Shown in pieces: positions 52,850-61,954 of a DNA stretch of 64,000 nucleotides. This stretch comes from Mesorhizobium kowhaii (lineage in GTDB: Bacteria; Pseudomonadota; Alphaproteobacteria; Rhizobiales; Rhizobiaceae). Every line of letters begins with the position of its first letter. Within the stretch, counting starts at the first letter, position 1. The stretch is from the NCBI RefSeq assembly GCF_003253745.1, contig NZ_MZXV01000076.1:248001-312000 (forward strand), in the 5' to 3' direction. The notes under the pieces are model-generated. The model was not told where the DNA came from. It searched no databases and was given only the letters and a program-made list of their open reading frames with translations. A program made the translations under genes and the position numbers.

Positions 52850-54135
52850 CACATGGCCTCCGACACGGCGAGCTGACCGGGCACCGTTGCGGCCGCCGCA
52901 ACCGGCAATTCCCGCGACGGCTGGCGGTCGATCTCGACGACGACACGGGTGCCGCCGCTCTTGCGGCCGGCCTGCCCGATGCGCAGCCGCGCGCCGATAA
53001 GGGCTGCCCGCGTGTGCATGTGGCCAATACCGCCATGGGCGGCCGGATCGACGGTGCCGCAGCCCTGGCCGTCATCGGTGACGATCACCCGCAGGACGCT
53101 CGCGGTCGACGCCAGCAAAACATCGATGCGGCGCGGCGCGGCGTGACGAACGGCATTGTTGATCGCTTCCTGGACGATCCGGTAGAGCGCGGTGCGGACG
53201 GGCTCCGGCAGGCTGTCGGCGCCGCCGTCACTGGTGTCCGCGATGCGCACGGCGATCGGCGGCTTGGCTCTGGCGACGCTGCGGTTGAGATGCGCTTCGA
53301 CCGCGTCGCGCAGGCCGAACAGTTCGAGCACACTCGGCCGCATGTCGTCGACGATGTGGCGCAGTTCCGTCAAGCAGCCGGCGACCTCCTGCTCGAGGTC
53401 GGCAAGCTGCGCCGCCCGCGCCACGCCCTGGCCGCGCAAGGCCGAAAGCTGGCGGGCGATGCGGGCTAGGTCGGCAAGCGTCTGGTCATGCAAATCCATG
53501 GCCATGCGCCGGCGTTCGCGCTCCATGCCTTCGGTCAGCTGAGAGGCGCCGACGCGCAGCAATTCGACACGATTGCGCGCCTCGCTCTCGGCAAGCATGG
53601 CGCGGCGCGCCTCCTCGGTCTGGATCAGCGCGAAGATATAGGGCGCGATCAGATCGGCGCATTGCTGGGCGACCGCGACATCGGCAAGCGTGTAGCAGCC
53701 GACCTCGTGCCGGCTGATGTTGAGGGCGCCGATGATGCCGCCGCGTGCCCTGAGCGGCACGACGATGCGGCTGCGCAGCCTGGCGGCGAAGATCGGCCCG
53801 TCAATGGCCGTGGCGAAATGGAAGCGCTGGTCGCGCAGCGCGTCGTCGGCAAGCAGGTAGGGCACCTCGCCCCACAGCACCGAGCGGATCGGGCTGACTT
53901 CGGTCGGCAGCGGATGCTGGGCAAGCTCGCTCCAGCTGGTGTGGAAGCCGGCTTCATAACAGGCGTGCCTGCGCCCGTCATGCGACAGCACCGCCAGATC
54001 CATGTGGTCGTGCGGAATGAGCGTGCCGATCTCGATGGCTGTCGCGCGAAACGCCGTGCCGGGATCGATATGGCCGGCAAGCGCCCGCGAAATCGCCAGC
54101 AACCGGTCGATCAGGACCAGGGACACCTCCGGCAT
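52849..54135 (-). CDS. Cytoplasmic sensor histidine kinase (GAF plus HisKA_3)
   Basis: The 428-residue kinase has no membrane helix. Residues about 15-165 form a GAF-like sensor (TAFRATAIEIGTLIPHDHMDLAVL, SRIVVPLRARGGIIGALNISRHE). A helix carrying the H-box (RRRMAMDLHDQTLADLARIARQL) is followed by the ATPase domain with VQEAINNAVRHAAPRRI and DDGQGCG. It is NarX-type and would phosphorylate the adjacent response regulator. The signal is unknown, possibly redox or a small cytoplasmic ligand. Confidence 0.88.
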   Translation of the reverse strand: MPEVSLVLIDRLLAISRALAGHIDPGTAFRATAIEIGTLIPHDHMDLAVLSHDGRRHACYEAGFHTSWSELAQHPLPTEVSPIRSVLWGEVPYLLADDALRDQRFHFATAIDGPIFAARLRSRIVVPLRARGGIIGALNISRHEVGCYTLADVAVAQQCADLIAPYIFALIQTEEARRAMLAESEARNRVELLRVGASQLTEGMERERRRMAMDLHDQTLADLARIARQLSALRGQGVARAAQLADLEQEVAGCLTELRHIVDDMRPSVLELFGLRDAVEAHLNRSVARAKPPIAVRIADTSDGGADSLPEPVRTALYRIVQEAINNAVRHAAPRRIDVLLASTASVLRVIVTDDGQGCGTVDPAAHGGIGHMHTRAALIGARLRIGQAGRKSGGTRVVVEIDRQPSRELPVAAAATVPGQLAVSEAM

Positions 54136-54286
54136 GGCTTCGCGATCCTCCCGTGCCGGGAATAGTGGACGCTACGCGGCGCCGCTGTCAACGAGGACGC
54201 CATTGGCGGTGGCGATCACTTTGCAGTGCAATGATTGAAAAGGGTTCGCGTCCTGGTCTAGGGAAGGGTCAGGAGACCGCGATAGA

Positions 54287-56728
54287 ATGCCAGTGACGCC
54301 AACCGTTGCTCCGGGCGCCCCGGGAATTCCGGCCCGCTGGACGTCAAGCGCCAAGAGTGGCGTCGGAACGTCCCTTTCGCCGGCCGGCCAGATCTGGTTC
54401 ACGATCAGCCATGGCATCCTCAACGAGATCTACTATCCGCGCCTCGACAGCGCCTGCACGCGCGATTTCGGCCTGATCGTCACCGGCCCCGACGGCTATT
54501 TCTCCGAAGAGAAGCGCGATGCCGCGCACGCCATCGAACCATTCGAGAACGGCGTGCCGGCCTACAGGCTGGTCAACACCGCCGGCGACGGCGCCTATCG
54601 GATCGAAAAGAGCATCCTCGCCGACCCGGCGCGGCCCGCTTTGCTGCAGGAGATCGTTTTCACACCGCTCAAGGGTGCCGCCAGCGACTACCGTGTCTAC
54701 GCCTTGCTGGCGCCGCATCTGGTCAATGCCGGCATGGGAAACACCGCCTGGGTCGGTGACCACAAGGGAAAGCCTGTGCTGTTCGCCACGGGGCGCGGCA
54801 CCTGCCTGGCGCTGGCCTCGTCGCTGCCCTGGCGAAGCTGCTCGGCCGGCTATGTCGGCGCCTCCGACGGCTGGCAGCAGCTCCACAACACCGGCAAACT
54901 CGATCCGACTTGCCGGCGGGCCGAGGACGGCAATGTCGCGCTGACCGGCGAGATCGGTTTTTCTACTGGCAAGTCAAAAGCGTTGCTGGCGTTGGGTTTT
55001 GGCGCGACGCCCGACGAGGCTGCTGAAAATGCCTTCGCCAGCCTGAAACGAGGCTTTGAGCCCGCCGCAAAATCCTACGTCGAGAAATGGCGCAAATGGC
55101 AAAAGGGCCTGCTGCCGCTGGACCGGCATGCCGCATCCGGGATCAACTTCTATCGCGTCTCGACCGCTGTCCTGGCGACGCACCGGTCGATCGCCGTGCC
55201 GGGTGCGGCGGTCGCCAGCCTTTCGATTCCGTGGGGCTTCAACAAGGGCGACGACGATCTCGGCGGCTATCATCTGGTCTGGCCGCGCGATCTGGTCGAA
55301 ACGGCAGGTGGCTTTCTCGCTGCCGGCGACGCCGCGTCGGCCCTGCAAATCCTTGACTATCTGCACTCCATCCAGCAGCCGGACGGACGCTGGCCGCAGA
55401 ACGCCTGGCTCGATGGATCGGCCTATTGGCCAGGCATCCAGATGGACGAATGCGCCTTCCCGCTGCTGCTGGCCGATGCGCTGCATCGCGCAGGACACCT
55501 GCCGCGTGCCAGGCTCGCAGCCTTCCTGCCAATGATCGAGCGCGCCGCCAGCTATGTCGTGCGCAACGGACCCGTCACCGGCGAGGATCGCTGGGAGGAG
55601 GATGCCGGCTACAGCCCGTTCACGCTGGCCGTCGAGATCGCCGCACTGCTCGCCGCAGCGGACCTGCTCGACGCCTGCGGCAAGCAGAGCGCGGCGGCCT
55701 ATCTGCGCGAGACCGCCGATGTCTGGAACGACCAGGTCGAGCGCTGGACCTATGTCACCGGCACGGCACTCTGCCGGCAAGCCGGCGTCGACGGCTACTA
55801 CGTCCGCATCGCACCGCCCGACAGCGCCGAGGCCGGTTCGCCGAAGGACGGCTATGTCCCGATCAAGAACCGGCCGCCCGGCGATACCGACCGTCCAGCC
55901 GAGGCAATCGTCAGCCCGGACGCGCTGGCGCTCGTCCGGTTTGGCCTGAGGGCAGCGGATGATCCGCGCATCGTCGACACGGTCAAGGTCATCGATGCGC
56001 AATTGCGCTGCGACCTGCCGCAGGGACCGCTCTGGTACCGCTACAATGGCGATGGCTATGGCGAACACGAGGATGGAGCGCCGTTCGACGGCACCGGCCA
56101 GGGCCGGCCCTGGCCGTTGCTGGCCGGCGAACGCGCCCATTACGAGCTGGCGGCGGGGCGCAAGGACAAGGCGGCGAGCCTGCTGGCCGCGCTGGAAGGT
56201 TCGGCCGGACCGGGCGGCCTGTTGCCCGAACAGGTCTGGGACGGCGCCGACCTGGCTGAGCGCGAACTGCTGCACGGTCGTCCCTCGGGCAGCGCCATGC
56301 CGCTGGTCTGGGCGCATTCGGAGTATATCAAGCTGTTGCGCTCGCTGCGCGACGGCGCGGTCTTCGACATGCCGCCGCAAGGCGTCAAGCGCTACATCGA
56401 GGACAAGACTGTATCGCCGCTCAGGACATGGCGGTTCAACAACAAGATCCGCACGATCCCGGCCGGCAAGACGCTGCGCGTCGAGCTGCTGGCCCCGGCG
56501 ACGGTTCGCTGGAGCACCGACAATTGGGCAACCGCCGTCGACAGTCAGACGACAGAGAACGCTTTCGGCATCCATCTTGCCGATCTGCCCACGGCCAACC
56601 TCCCCAGCGGAAGCACGCTGATCTTCACTTTTTTCTGGTCCGGAGCCGGTGATTGGGAGAATGTCGACTTCTCCGTCATATCAGGCGAGCAGGATAGCCA
56701 GTCGATCCTTCCTCGACAAACCCCGTAA
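54287..56728 (+). CDS. GH15 glucoamylase (glucan 1,4-alpha-glucosidase)
   Basis: The 813-residue protein has an N-terminal beta-sandwich (about 25-280) and the GH15 catalytic barrel (about 290-700). The barrel shows SIPWGFNKGDDDLGGYHLVWPRDLVETAGGF (substrate-binding WPRD), LDGSAYWPGIQMDECAFPLLLA with catalytic-type Glu, and the second acid PEQVWDG near 640. A C-terminal module (PAGKTLRVELLAPATVRWSTDNWATAVDS) is typical of bacterial glucoamylases. No signal peptide is seen, so it acts on cytoplasmic alpha-glucans. Three glucose-catabolic genes follow on the same strand. Confidence 0.9.
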   Translation: MPVTPTVAPGAPGIPARWTSSAKSGVGTSLSPAGQIWFTISHGILNEIYYPRLDSACTRDFGLIVTGPDGYFSEEKRDAAHAIEPFENGVPAYRLVNTAGDGAYRIEKSILADPARPALLQEIVFTPLKGAASDYRVYALLAPHLVNAGMGNTAWVGDHKGKPVLFATGRGTCLALASSLPWRSCSAGYVGASDGWQQLHNTGKLDPTCRRAEDGNVALTGEIGFSTGKSKALLALGFGATPDEAAENAFASLKRGFEPAAKSYVEKWRKWQKGLLPLDRHAASGINFYRVSTAVLATHRSIAVPGAAVASLSIPWGFNKGDDDLGGYHLVWPRDLVETAGGFLAAGDAASALQILDYLHSIQQPDGRWPQNAWLDGSAYWPGIQMDECAFPLLLADALHRAGHLPRARLAAFLPMIERAASYVVRNGPVTGEDRWEEDAGYSPFTLAVEIAALLAAADLLDACGKQSAAAYLRETADVWNDQVERWTYVTGTALCRQAGVDGYYVRIAPPDSAEAGSPKDGYVPIKNRPPGDTDRPAEAIVSPDALALVRFGLRAADDPRIVDTVKVIDAQLRCDLPQGPLWYRYNGDGYGEHEDGAPFDGTGQGRPWPLLAGERAHYELAAGRKDKAASLLAALEGSAGPGGLLPEQVWDGADLAERELLHGRPSGSAMPLVWAHSEYIKLLRSLRDGAVFDMPPQGVKRYIEDKTVSPLRTWRFNNKIRTIPAGKTLRVELLAPATVRWSTDNWATAVDSQTTENAFGIHLADLPTANLPSGSTLIFTFFWSGAGDWENVDFSVISGEQDSQSILPRQTP

Positions 56729-56753
56729 ATCTCCAGGAAACAGGGACGAAACC

Positions 56754-57773
56754 ATGCAGATCGGAATGATGGGACTGGGCCGGATGGGCGCCAACATGGT
56801 CCGGCGCCTGATGCGCGACGGCCACCAATGCGTCGTCTATGACATCAACCCGGCCAGCGTCGCCGCGCTCGTAACCGACGGTGCGTCGGGAGCGGCATCC
56901 CTTGCGGAATTCGTCGGCAAGCTGGCCAAGCCGCGCTGCGTCTGGCTGATGCTGCCGGCTGCAATCACCGGCAAGATCGTCGATCAGGTCGCCGCCCTGA
57001 TGGAACCCGGCGACATTATCATCGACGGCGGCAATTCCTATTACCATGACGACGTCGACCGGGCGGCGAAGCTCAGGGACAAGGGCATCAGCTATGTCGA
57101 TGTCGGCACCAGTGGCGGCGTCTGGGGCCTCGATCGCGGCTACTGCCTGATGATCGGCGGGCCTGACGAGGCGGTCCAGCATCTCGATTCGATCTTTGCC
57201 ACGCTGGCGCCCGGCGCCGATGCCGGCGCGCCCGCTCCCGACAAGGCCGCCGCCGGCACGGCACCCTTCGGCTATCTGCATTGCGGCCCGAGCGGTGCTG
57301 GCCATTTCGTCAAGATGATCCACAACGGCATCGAATACGGCGTCATGGCCGCCTACGCCGAGGGCATGAACATCCTCAAGGCCGGCAATGCCGGCAAGGT
57401 CAAGCGCGCCGCCGACGCCGAGACCAGCCCACTGCAGAACCCGGAATATTATCAGTTCGACTTCGACCTCGCCAACGTCGCCGAGGTCTGGCGGCATGGC
57501 AGCGTCATCGGCTCCTGGCTGCTCGACCTGACCGCCGGCGCGCTCAAGTCAGACGCCTCGCTGGCGAGTTTCGGCGGCCGCGTCTCGGATTCCGGCGAAG
57601 GCCGCTGGACGCTGAAGGCGGCGATCGACACCGGCGTGCCGGCGCCGGTGCTGTCCTCGGCGCTGTTCGACCGCTTCTCCTCGCAAGGCGAATCCGAATT
57701 CGCCGACAAGCTTCTGTCCGCCATGCGCTATGCGTTTGGCGGCCATGTCGAAAAGCCGAAGTCCGGCTCGTGA
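56754..57773 (+). CDS. gnd: 6-phosphogluconate dehydrogenase, decarboxylating (YqeC/GndB type)
   Basis: The 339-residue protein starts MQIGMMGLGRMGANMVRRLMRDGHQCVVYDINPASV (the nucleotide-binding GxGxxG). It has IDGGNSYYHDDVDRAAKL, the active-site GTSGGVWGLDRGYCLMIGG, and KMIHNGIEYGVMAAYAEGMNIL. This is the short NAD-preferring form rather than the 470-residue enzyme. It converts 6-phosphogluconate to ribulose-5-phosphate. It starts 25 bases after the glucoamylase and precedes zwf. Confidence 0.92.
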   Translation: MQIGMMGLGRMGANMVRRLMRDGHQCVVYDINPASVAALVTDGASGAASLAEFVGKLAKPRCVWLMLPAAITGKIVDQVAALMEPGDIIIDGGNSYYHDDVDRAAKLRDKGISYVDVGTSGGVWGLDRGYCLMIGGPDEAVQHLDSIFATLAPGADAGAPAPDKAAAGTAPFGYLHCGPSGAGHFVKMIHNGIEYGVMAAYAEGMNILKAGNAGKVKRAADAETSPLQNPEYYQFDFDLANVAEVWRHGSVIGSWLLDLTAGALKSDASLASFGGRVSDSGEGRWTLKAAIDTGVPAPVLSSALFDRFSSQGESEFADKLLSAMRYAFGGHVEKPKSGS

Positions 57774-57796
57774 CAGCCGGCAGGGGAGACAATTTG

Positions 57797-59173
57797 ATGA
57801 GCCAGGAACGGTCCGATACGCTGGTGCTCTTCGGAGCGACCGGCGACCTCGCCCACAAGAAAATATTTCCAGCGCTTTACCAGATGGTCGCCAAGGGCAC
57901 GCTGACCGAACCGGTGATCGGCGTCGCGTTCGACGCCTGGGACCTCAAGCAATTGCAGGCGCGCGCCCGCGACGGCATCGTCGATGCGCTCGGCAAGATC
58001 GACGAAAAGGTGTTCGCCAAGTTCGCGTCGCTGCTGCGCTACGTCAGCGGCGACTACCGCGATCCGGCGACGTTCGAGAAACTGAAAAACGCGCTCGGCA
58101 CCGCCCAGCGGCCGCTGCATTACATGGCCGTGCCGCCGACCATGTTCGAGACCGTCGTCCAGGGGCTCGAGCAATCGGGCACGGCGCATGGCGCGCGGCT
58201 GATGGTGGAAAAGCCCTTCGGCCACGACCTGCAATCGGCGCGCTGGCTGAACCGGGTCCTGCATCTGGTGTTCGACGAACAGTCGATCTTCCGCATCGAC
58301 CATTATCTCGGCAAGGAAGCGATCCAGAACCTGCTCTATTTCCGCTTCGCCAATTCCTTCCTCGAGCCGATCTGGAACCGCAACTTCGTCGAGAGCGTGC
58401 AGATCACCATGGCCGAGGATTTCGGCGTCGAGGGGCGTGGCCGCTTCTATGACGATGTCGGCTGTATCAGGGACGTCATCGAGAACCATCTGCTCAACAT
58501 CCTGTTGCTGCTTGCCATGGAGCCGCCTGTCGGCCGTTCGGCCGACGATTTGATCGACGAGAAGGTGCAGGTGCTGCGCGCGATCCGCACGCTGACGAAG
58601 GACGATGTCGTGCGCGGCCAGTTCACCGGCTATCTCGCCGAACCCGGCGTGGCGCCGAACTCACCGGTCGAGACCTTTGCGGCGGTGCGTTTCTTCGTCG
58701 ACACCTGGCGCTGGCAGGATGTGCCGTTCTTCATCCGCGCCGGCAAGAACATGCCCGTGCATGTCACCGAGGTGGTGGTGCGGCTGAAGCGGCCGCCGCT
58801 CGACGTCTTCGACCCGATCAAGCCCGCCGACCAGAACTACGTCCGCTTCCGCATCGATCCGCAAGTGGTGATCGCCATCGGCGCCCAGCGCAAGGCGCCG
58901 GGCGACGACATGATCGGCGAACAGGTCGAACTGACGGCGCTTGACGACAGCAAGAGCGACATGCCGCCCTATGAGCGGCTGATCGGCGATGCCATGAACG
59001 GCAACGGCCAGCTGTTCACCCGCCAGGACGCCAGCGAGCTGGCCTGGCGCATCGTCGGCCCGGTGCTTGGCGACACCACGCCGCCGGACCTCTATGAACC
59101 GCTCACATGGGGTCCGGCGGACGTGATGGCCGGGTTCGGGCCGCCCAATGGCTGGATCGATCCGGTAAAGTGA
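57797..59173 (+). CDS. zwf: Glucose-6-phosphate 1-dehydrogenase
   Basis: The 458-residue enzyme begins SDTLVLFGATGDLAHKKIFPALYQM with the nucleotide-binding motif. It has the EKPFGHDLQSARWLNRVL region, the active-site RIDHYLGKEAIQNLLYFRFANSFLEPIWNRNFVESVQITMAEDFGVEGRGRFYDDVGCIRDVIENHLLN and a FFIRAGKNMP motif. It oxidises glucose-6-phosphate to 6-phosphogluconolactone. The 23 bases before it hold GGGGAG. No pgl (6-phosphogluconolactonase) gene is adjacent. Confidence 0.94.
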   Translation: MSQERSDTLVLFGATGDLAHKKIFPALYQMVAKGTLTEPVIGVAFDAWDLKQLQARARDGIVDALGKIDEKVFAKFASLLRYVSGDYRDPATFEKLKNALGTAQRPLHYMAVPPTMFETVVQGLEQSGTAHGARLMVEKPFGHDLQSARWLNRVLHLVFDEQSIFRIDHYLGKEAIQNLLYFRFANSFLEPIWNRNFVESVQITMAEDFGVEGRGRFYDDVGCIRDVIENHLLNILLLLAMEPPVGRSADDLIDEKVQVLRAIRTLTKDDVVRGQFTGYLAEPGVAPNSPVETFAAVRFFVDTWRWQDVPFFIRAGKNMPVHVTEVVVRLKRPPLDVFDPIKPADQNYVRFRIDPQVVIAIGAQRKAPGDDMIGEQVELTALDDSKSDMPPYERLIGDAMNGNGQLFTRQDASELAWRIVGPVLGDTTPPDLYEPLTWGPADVMAGFGPPNGWIDPVK

Positions 59174-59187
59174 GTGGAGGTGGCACA

Positions 59188-59892
59188 ATGGCCAAGGCGA
59201 TGAAGCAGCCTGCATCGGACGCTGAGAAGATCGTGCTTTCGATCGATATTGGCGGCTCGCACGTCAAGATCCTCTCGAGCGCCGGCGGTGCGGAGCGCCG
59301 CGCCGACTCGGGACCTGGCCTGACGCCGCAGCAGATGACCGATGCGGTCAAGAAGCTCGCCGAAGGCCTGTCCTACGACGTCATCTCGATGGGCTACCCC
59401 GGCCCGGTCAACCACAACAGGCCGCTCACCGATCCTGCCAATCTCGGCAAGGGTTGGGCCGGCTACGATTTCGCCGCGCAGTTCGGCAAGCCGGTGAAGG
59501 TGGTCAACGACGCGCTGATGCAGGCCATCGGCAGCTATGAGGGCGGCCGCATGCTGTTCATCGGACTGGGAACCGGCCTCGGCGCGGCGATGATCGTCGA
59601 CAATGTCGCCCAGCCGATGGAACTCGCCCACCTTCCCTACAAGAAGGGCAGGAGTTTCGAGGACTATGTCGGCGAACGCGGGCTGGAAAAGCGCGGCAAG
59701 AAGAGATGGCGCAAATATGTGTTCGACGTCGTCGACCGGCTCCGCGCCGCCATGCAGCCTGACTATGTCGTCATTGGCGGCGGCAATGTCGACAAGCTCG
59801 ATGAATTGCCCACCGACTCGAGGCGCGGCGACAACACACGCGCCTTCGAAGGCGGCTTTCGTTTGTGGCGCGACAAGGCGCTGATAGTCTGA
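59188..59892 (+). CDS. ROK-family glucokinase (polyphosphate-glucokinase-like)
   Basis: The 234-residue protein has the ASKHA phosphate-1 loop in LSIDIGGSHVKILSSAG. GYPGPVNHNRPL, VVNDALMQAIGSYEGGRMLFIGLGTGLGAAMIVD (catalytic Asp in VNDAL), ELAHLPYKKGRSFEDYVGERGLEKRGKKRWRKYV and YVVIGGGNVDKLDELP follow. The GKKRWR stretch resembles bacterial polyphosphate-dependent glucokinases. The classic ROK zinc motif is absent. It follows zwf after 14 bases with GGAGG. Phosphate donor remains to be tested. Confidence 0.85.
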   Translation: MAKAMKQPASDAEKIVLSIDIGGSHVKILSSAGGAERRADSGPGLTPQQMTDAVKKLAEGLSYDVISMGYPGPVNHNRPLTDPANLGKGWAGYDFAAQFGKPVKVVNDALMQAIGSYEGGRMLFIGLGTGLGAAMIVDNVAQPMELAHLPYKKGRSFEDYVGERGLEKRGKKRWRKYVFDVVDRLRAAMQPDYVVIGGGNVDKLDELPTDSRRGDNTRAFEGGFRLWRDKALIV

Positions 59893-60042
59893 TATTATTA
59901 TTGTTTAATATAGTTGTTCAAAATAACGTGTGCCGCGGCATCAAGTCATTGCGCTGCGCAGATTTGCCGACTAGGAATTTCGCGCCACAACAACGCCGCC
60001 CGTCCCGTGGATGCACAAAGGACGCCGCAGCATTTTGATTTT

Positions 60043-60089
60043 GCGCATGATCCTTTCCGGGAATCGAATCCGATTTTCAGGTCATGCGC
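60043..60089. repeat. RIME-type palindrome upstream of the Ros/MucR gene
   Basis: Arms GCGCATGATC (60043-60052) and GGTCATGCGC (60080-60089) match at nine of ten positions when inverted. The inner stretch TTTCCGGGAATCGAATCCGATTTTC contains a second small hairpin. It lies 18 bases before the TTG start of the regulator and overlaps its expected promoter region. Confidence 0.7.
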
Positions 60090-60107
60090 TTTAGACGGAG
60101 AAATAGA

Positions 60108-60566
60108 TTGACCGACGATAGCAACAGCGCCCGTAAAGACATCGACCTGCTCGAGCTGACCGCTCATATCGTGTCCGCTTATGTCGAGAAGAACCGCTTG
60201 CCCGTTTCAGGTCTCGCCGATCTCATCGCCAGCGTCAGCGCTTCGATAAGCGGGCTCGGCCAGCCGGTGGTGCCGGTGGCGGCGCCGCTGGTCCCGGCGG
60301 TCAACCCCAAGAAATCGGTGACACCGGACTTCATCATCTGCCTCGAAGACGGCAAGAAGTTCAAATCCCTGAAGCGTCACCTCGGCGTGCATTTCGGCCT
60401 GACGCCGGATGCCTATCGCGCCAAATGGGGCTTGCCGTCGGATTATCCGATGGTCGCTCCCAATTATGCCGCTTCGCGTTCGCTGCTGGCGAAGTCGATC
60501 GGCCTCGGCCGCAAGGCCGCCCCGAAGCCGGTCGTCAAGGGCAGGAAGGCCAAGGCTTCGGCCTGA
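60108..60566 (+). CDS. Ros/MucR-family zinc-finger-type regulator, Cys-Asp variant
   Basis: Starting at the TTG at 60108 (GGAG upstream), the protein is 152 residues; an upstream ATG at 60084 would place the start inside the repeat. It has the family start (LLELTAHIVSAYVEKNRLP), then the DNA-binding region FIICLEDGKKFKSLKRHLGVHFGLTPDAYRAKWGLPSDYPMVAPNYAASRS. The second metal cysteine of the finger is replaced by Asp (CLED rather than CLEC), as reported for Mesorhizobium loti Ros homologues. These proteins control exopolysaccharide and symbiosis-related genes. Confidence 0.88.
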   Translation: MTDDSNSARKDIDLLELTAHIVSAYVEKNRLPVSGLADLIASVSASISGLGQPVVPVAAPLVPAVNPKKSVTPDFIICLEDGKKFKSLKRHLGVHFGLTPDAYRAKWGLPSDYPMVAPNYAASRSLLAKSIGLGRKAAPKPVVKGRKAKASA

Positions 60567-60612
60567 GGCAATTCCGCACTGAGCCAATAGGCTGAGCCAA
60601 TGGATTGATTGG

Positions 60613-60653
60613 AGCCTGCCGGCGAATCCGCCTTGGCAGGCTTCATGTTTTTG
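60613..60653 (+). terminator. Intrinsic terminator after the Ros/MucR gene
   Basis: Arms AGCCTGCC (60613-60620) and GGCAGGCT (60635-60642) form a perfect 8-bp stem with a 14-base loop, followed by TTCATGTTTTTG. It stands 47 bases after the regulator stop and 41 before the next gene start. Confidence 0.75.
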
Positions 60654-60693
60654 TGGCTTGGATGAATCGGACGGATTCTTTTGGGGGAGAGCC

Positions 60694-61794
60694 ATGAACT
60701 ACGCCAGGATGGTGATCGAGAAAGAGGCGCCGGAAGAATACGGCTATGACCGGATCCGCTACAATCTTTCCGAAAGCTCGATTGCCGACCAGAAACTCTC
60801 CGACATCGGCCTGTCCTTGCCCGATCTCACGCTTTTTTACGGCGAGCATCGCGGCGACAAGGAGTTGCGCGCGCTGATCGCGGCGCAGGATGCCGGCATC
60901 TCGTCCGATGATGTCCTTGTCACCGCCGGCGCTGCCGGCGCGCTGTTCATCATCTCGACCTCGCTTTTGTCGGCGAGCGATCATCTCGTCGTCATCAGGC
61001 CCAACTACGCCACCAACATCGAGACCCCAAGGGCGATCGGCTGCGCTATCAGCTTTGTCGACCTAGCCTTCGAGGACGGCTTCGCCATCGATGTCAGCCA
61101 AGTCACGGCGGCGATACGGCCGAACACCAGGCTGATCAGCGTCACCTGCCCGCACAACCCGACCGGCACGATGATGGACCGGGCCGAACTCGATGCGCTG
61201 GTCGCGCTCGCCGAAAGCAGGAACTGCCATTTGCTGGTCGACGAGACCTACCGCGACCTTTCCTATGGCAAGCGCCTGCCGTCGGCGGCATCGCTGAGCC
61301 CGAAGGCGATCAGCGTCTCGTCGCTGTCCAAGGCCTTCGGCATTCCCGGCATCCGCATCGGCTGGCTGATCACCAGGGATGCGGACCTTCAGGAGAAGTT
61401 CCTCGCCGCCAAGGAGCAGATCGGCATCTGCGGCAGCGTCATCGACGAAGGCATCGCGCGTGGCATGCTGCAGCGTCGCGACGCCTTCCTGGCAAGGCTG
61501 CTGCCCGAAATGGCCAGGCGCCGCGATATCGTCCAGGTCTGGATCGACCGCGAGCCGCTGGTCGACTGGGTGCGACCCGAAGGCGGTGTCGTCGGCTTCC
61601 CGCGCCTGAATGTCGATCCCGGCTTCGATCTCGACCGGTTCTATGTGAACCTGCTGGAAAACCATGGCGCCTATGTCGGACCCGGCCACTGGTTCGAAAT
61701 GGAAAAACGCTTCTTCCGCGTCGGATTCGGTTGGCCGACGGAAGCGGAGTTGAGCGGCGGCCTCGACGCCATCTCCGCGGCGCTGCGGCAGTAA
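60694..61794 (+). CDS. Class I/II pyridoxal-phosphate aminotransferase
   Basis: The 366-residue enzyme has the fold-type I features: VLVTAGAAGALFIISTSLL, the NPTG motif in CPHNPTGTMMDRAEL, LLVDETYRDLSYG with PLP-contact Asp, the Schiff-base lysine in VSSLSKAFGIPGIRIGW and a C-terminal FFRVGFGWPTEAEL. The ATG at 60694 follows GGGGGAG. The substrate is not evident and no pathway genes are adjacent. Similar to alanine/aspartate-type aminotransferases with a short N terminus. Confidence 0.88.
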   Translation: MNYARMVIEKEAPEEYGYDRIRYNLSESSIADQKLSDIGLSLPDLTLFYGEHRGDKELRALIAAQDAGISSDDVLVTAGAAGALFIISTSLLSASDHLVVIRPNYATNIETPRAIGCAISFVDLAFEDGFAIDVSQVTAAIRPNTRLISVTCPHNPTGTMMDRAELDALVALAESRNCHLLVDETYRDLSYGKRLPSAASLSPKAISVSSLSKAFGIPGIRIGWLITRDADLQEKFLAAKEQIGICGSVIDEGIARGMLQRRDAFLARLLPEMARRRDIVQVWIDREPLVDWVRPEGGVVGFPRLNVDPGFDLDRFYVNLLENHGAYVGPGHWFEMEKRFFRVGFGWPTEAELSGGLDAISAALRQ

Positions 61795-61954
61795 CGTCCT
61801 CGTGCAATCAAAGGAACAGGGTGAAAATTCCTTGATCCAGCCCTGATTTTAACGCACACCCCGGCTCGAACTTTGTTAGAAGTTCCCTTGGCCGGAACAG
61901 CGCCCATCCGGGAAGTGCCCCGCCGGCCGATGCTACTACAACGGGGCCATATCC

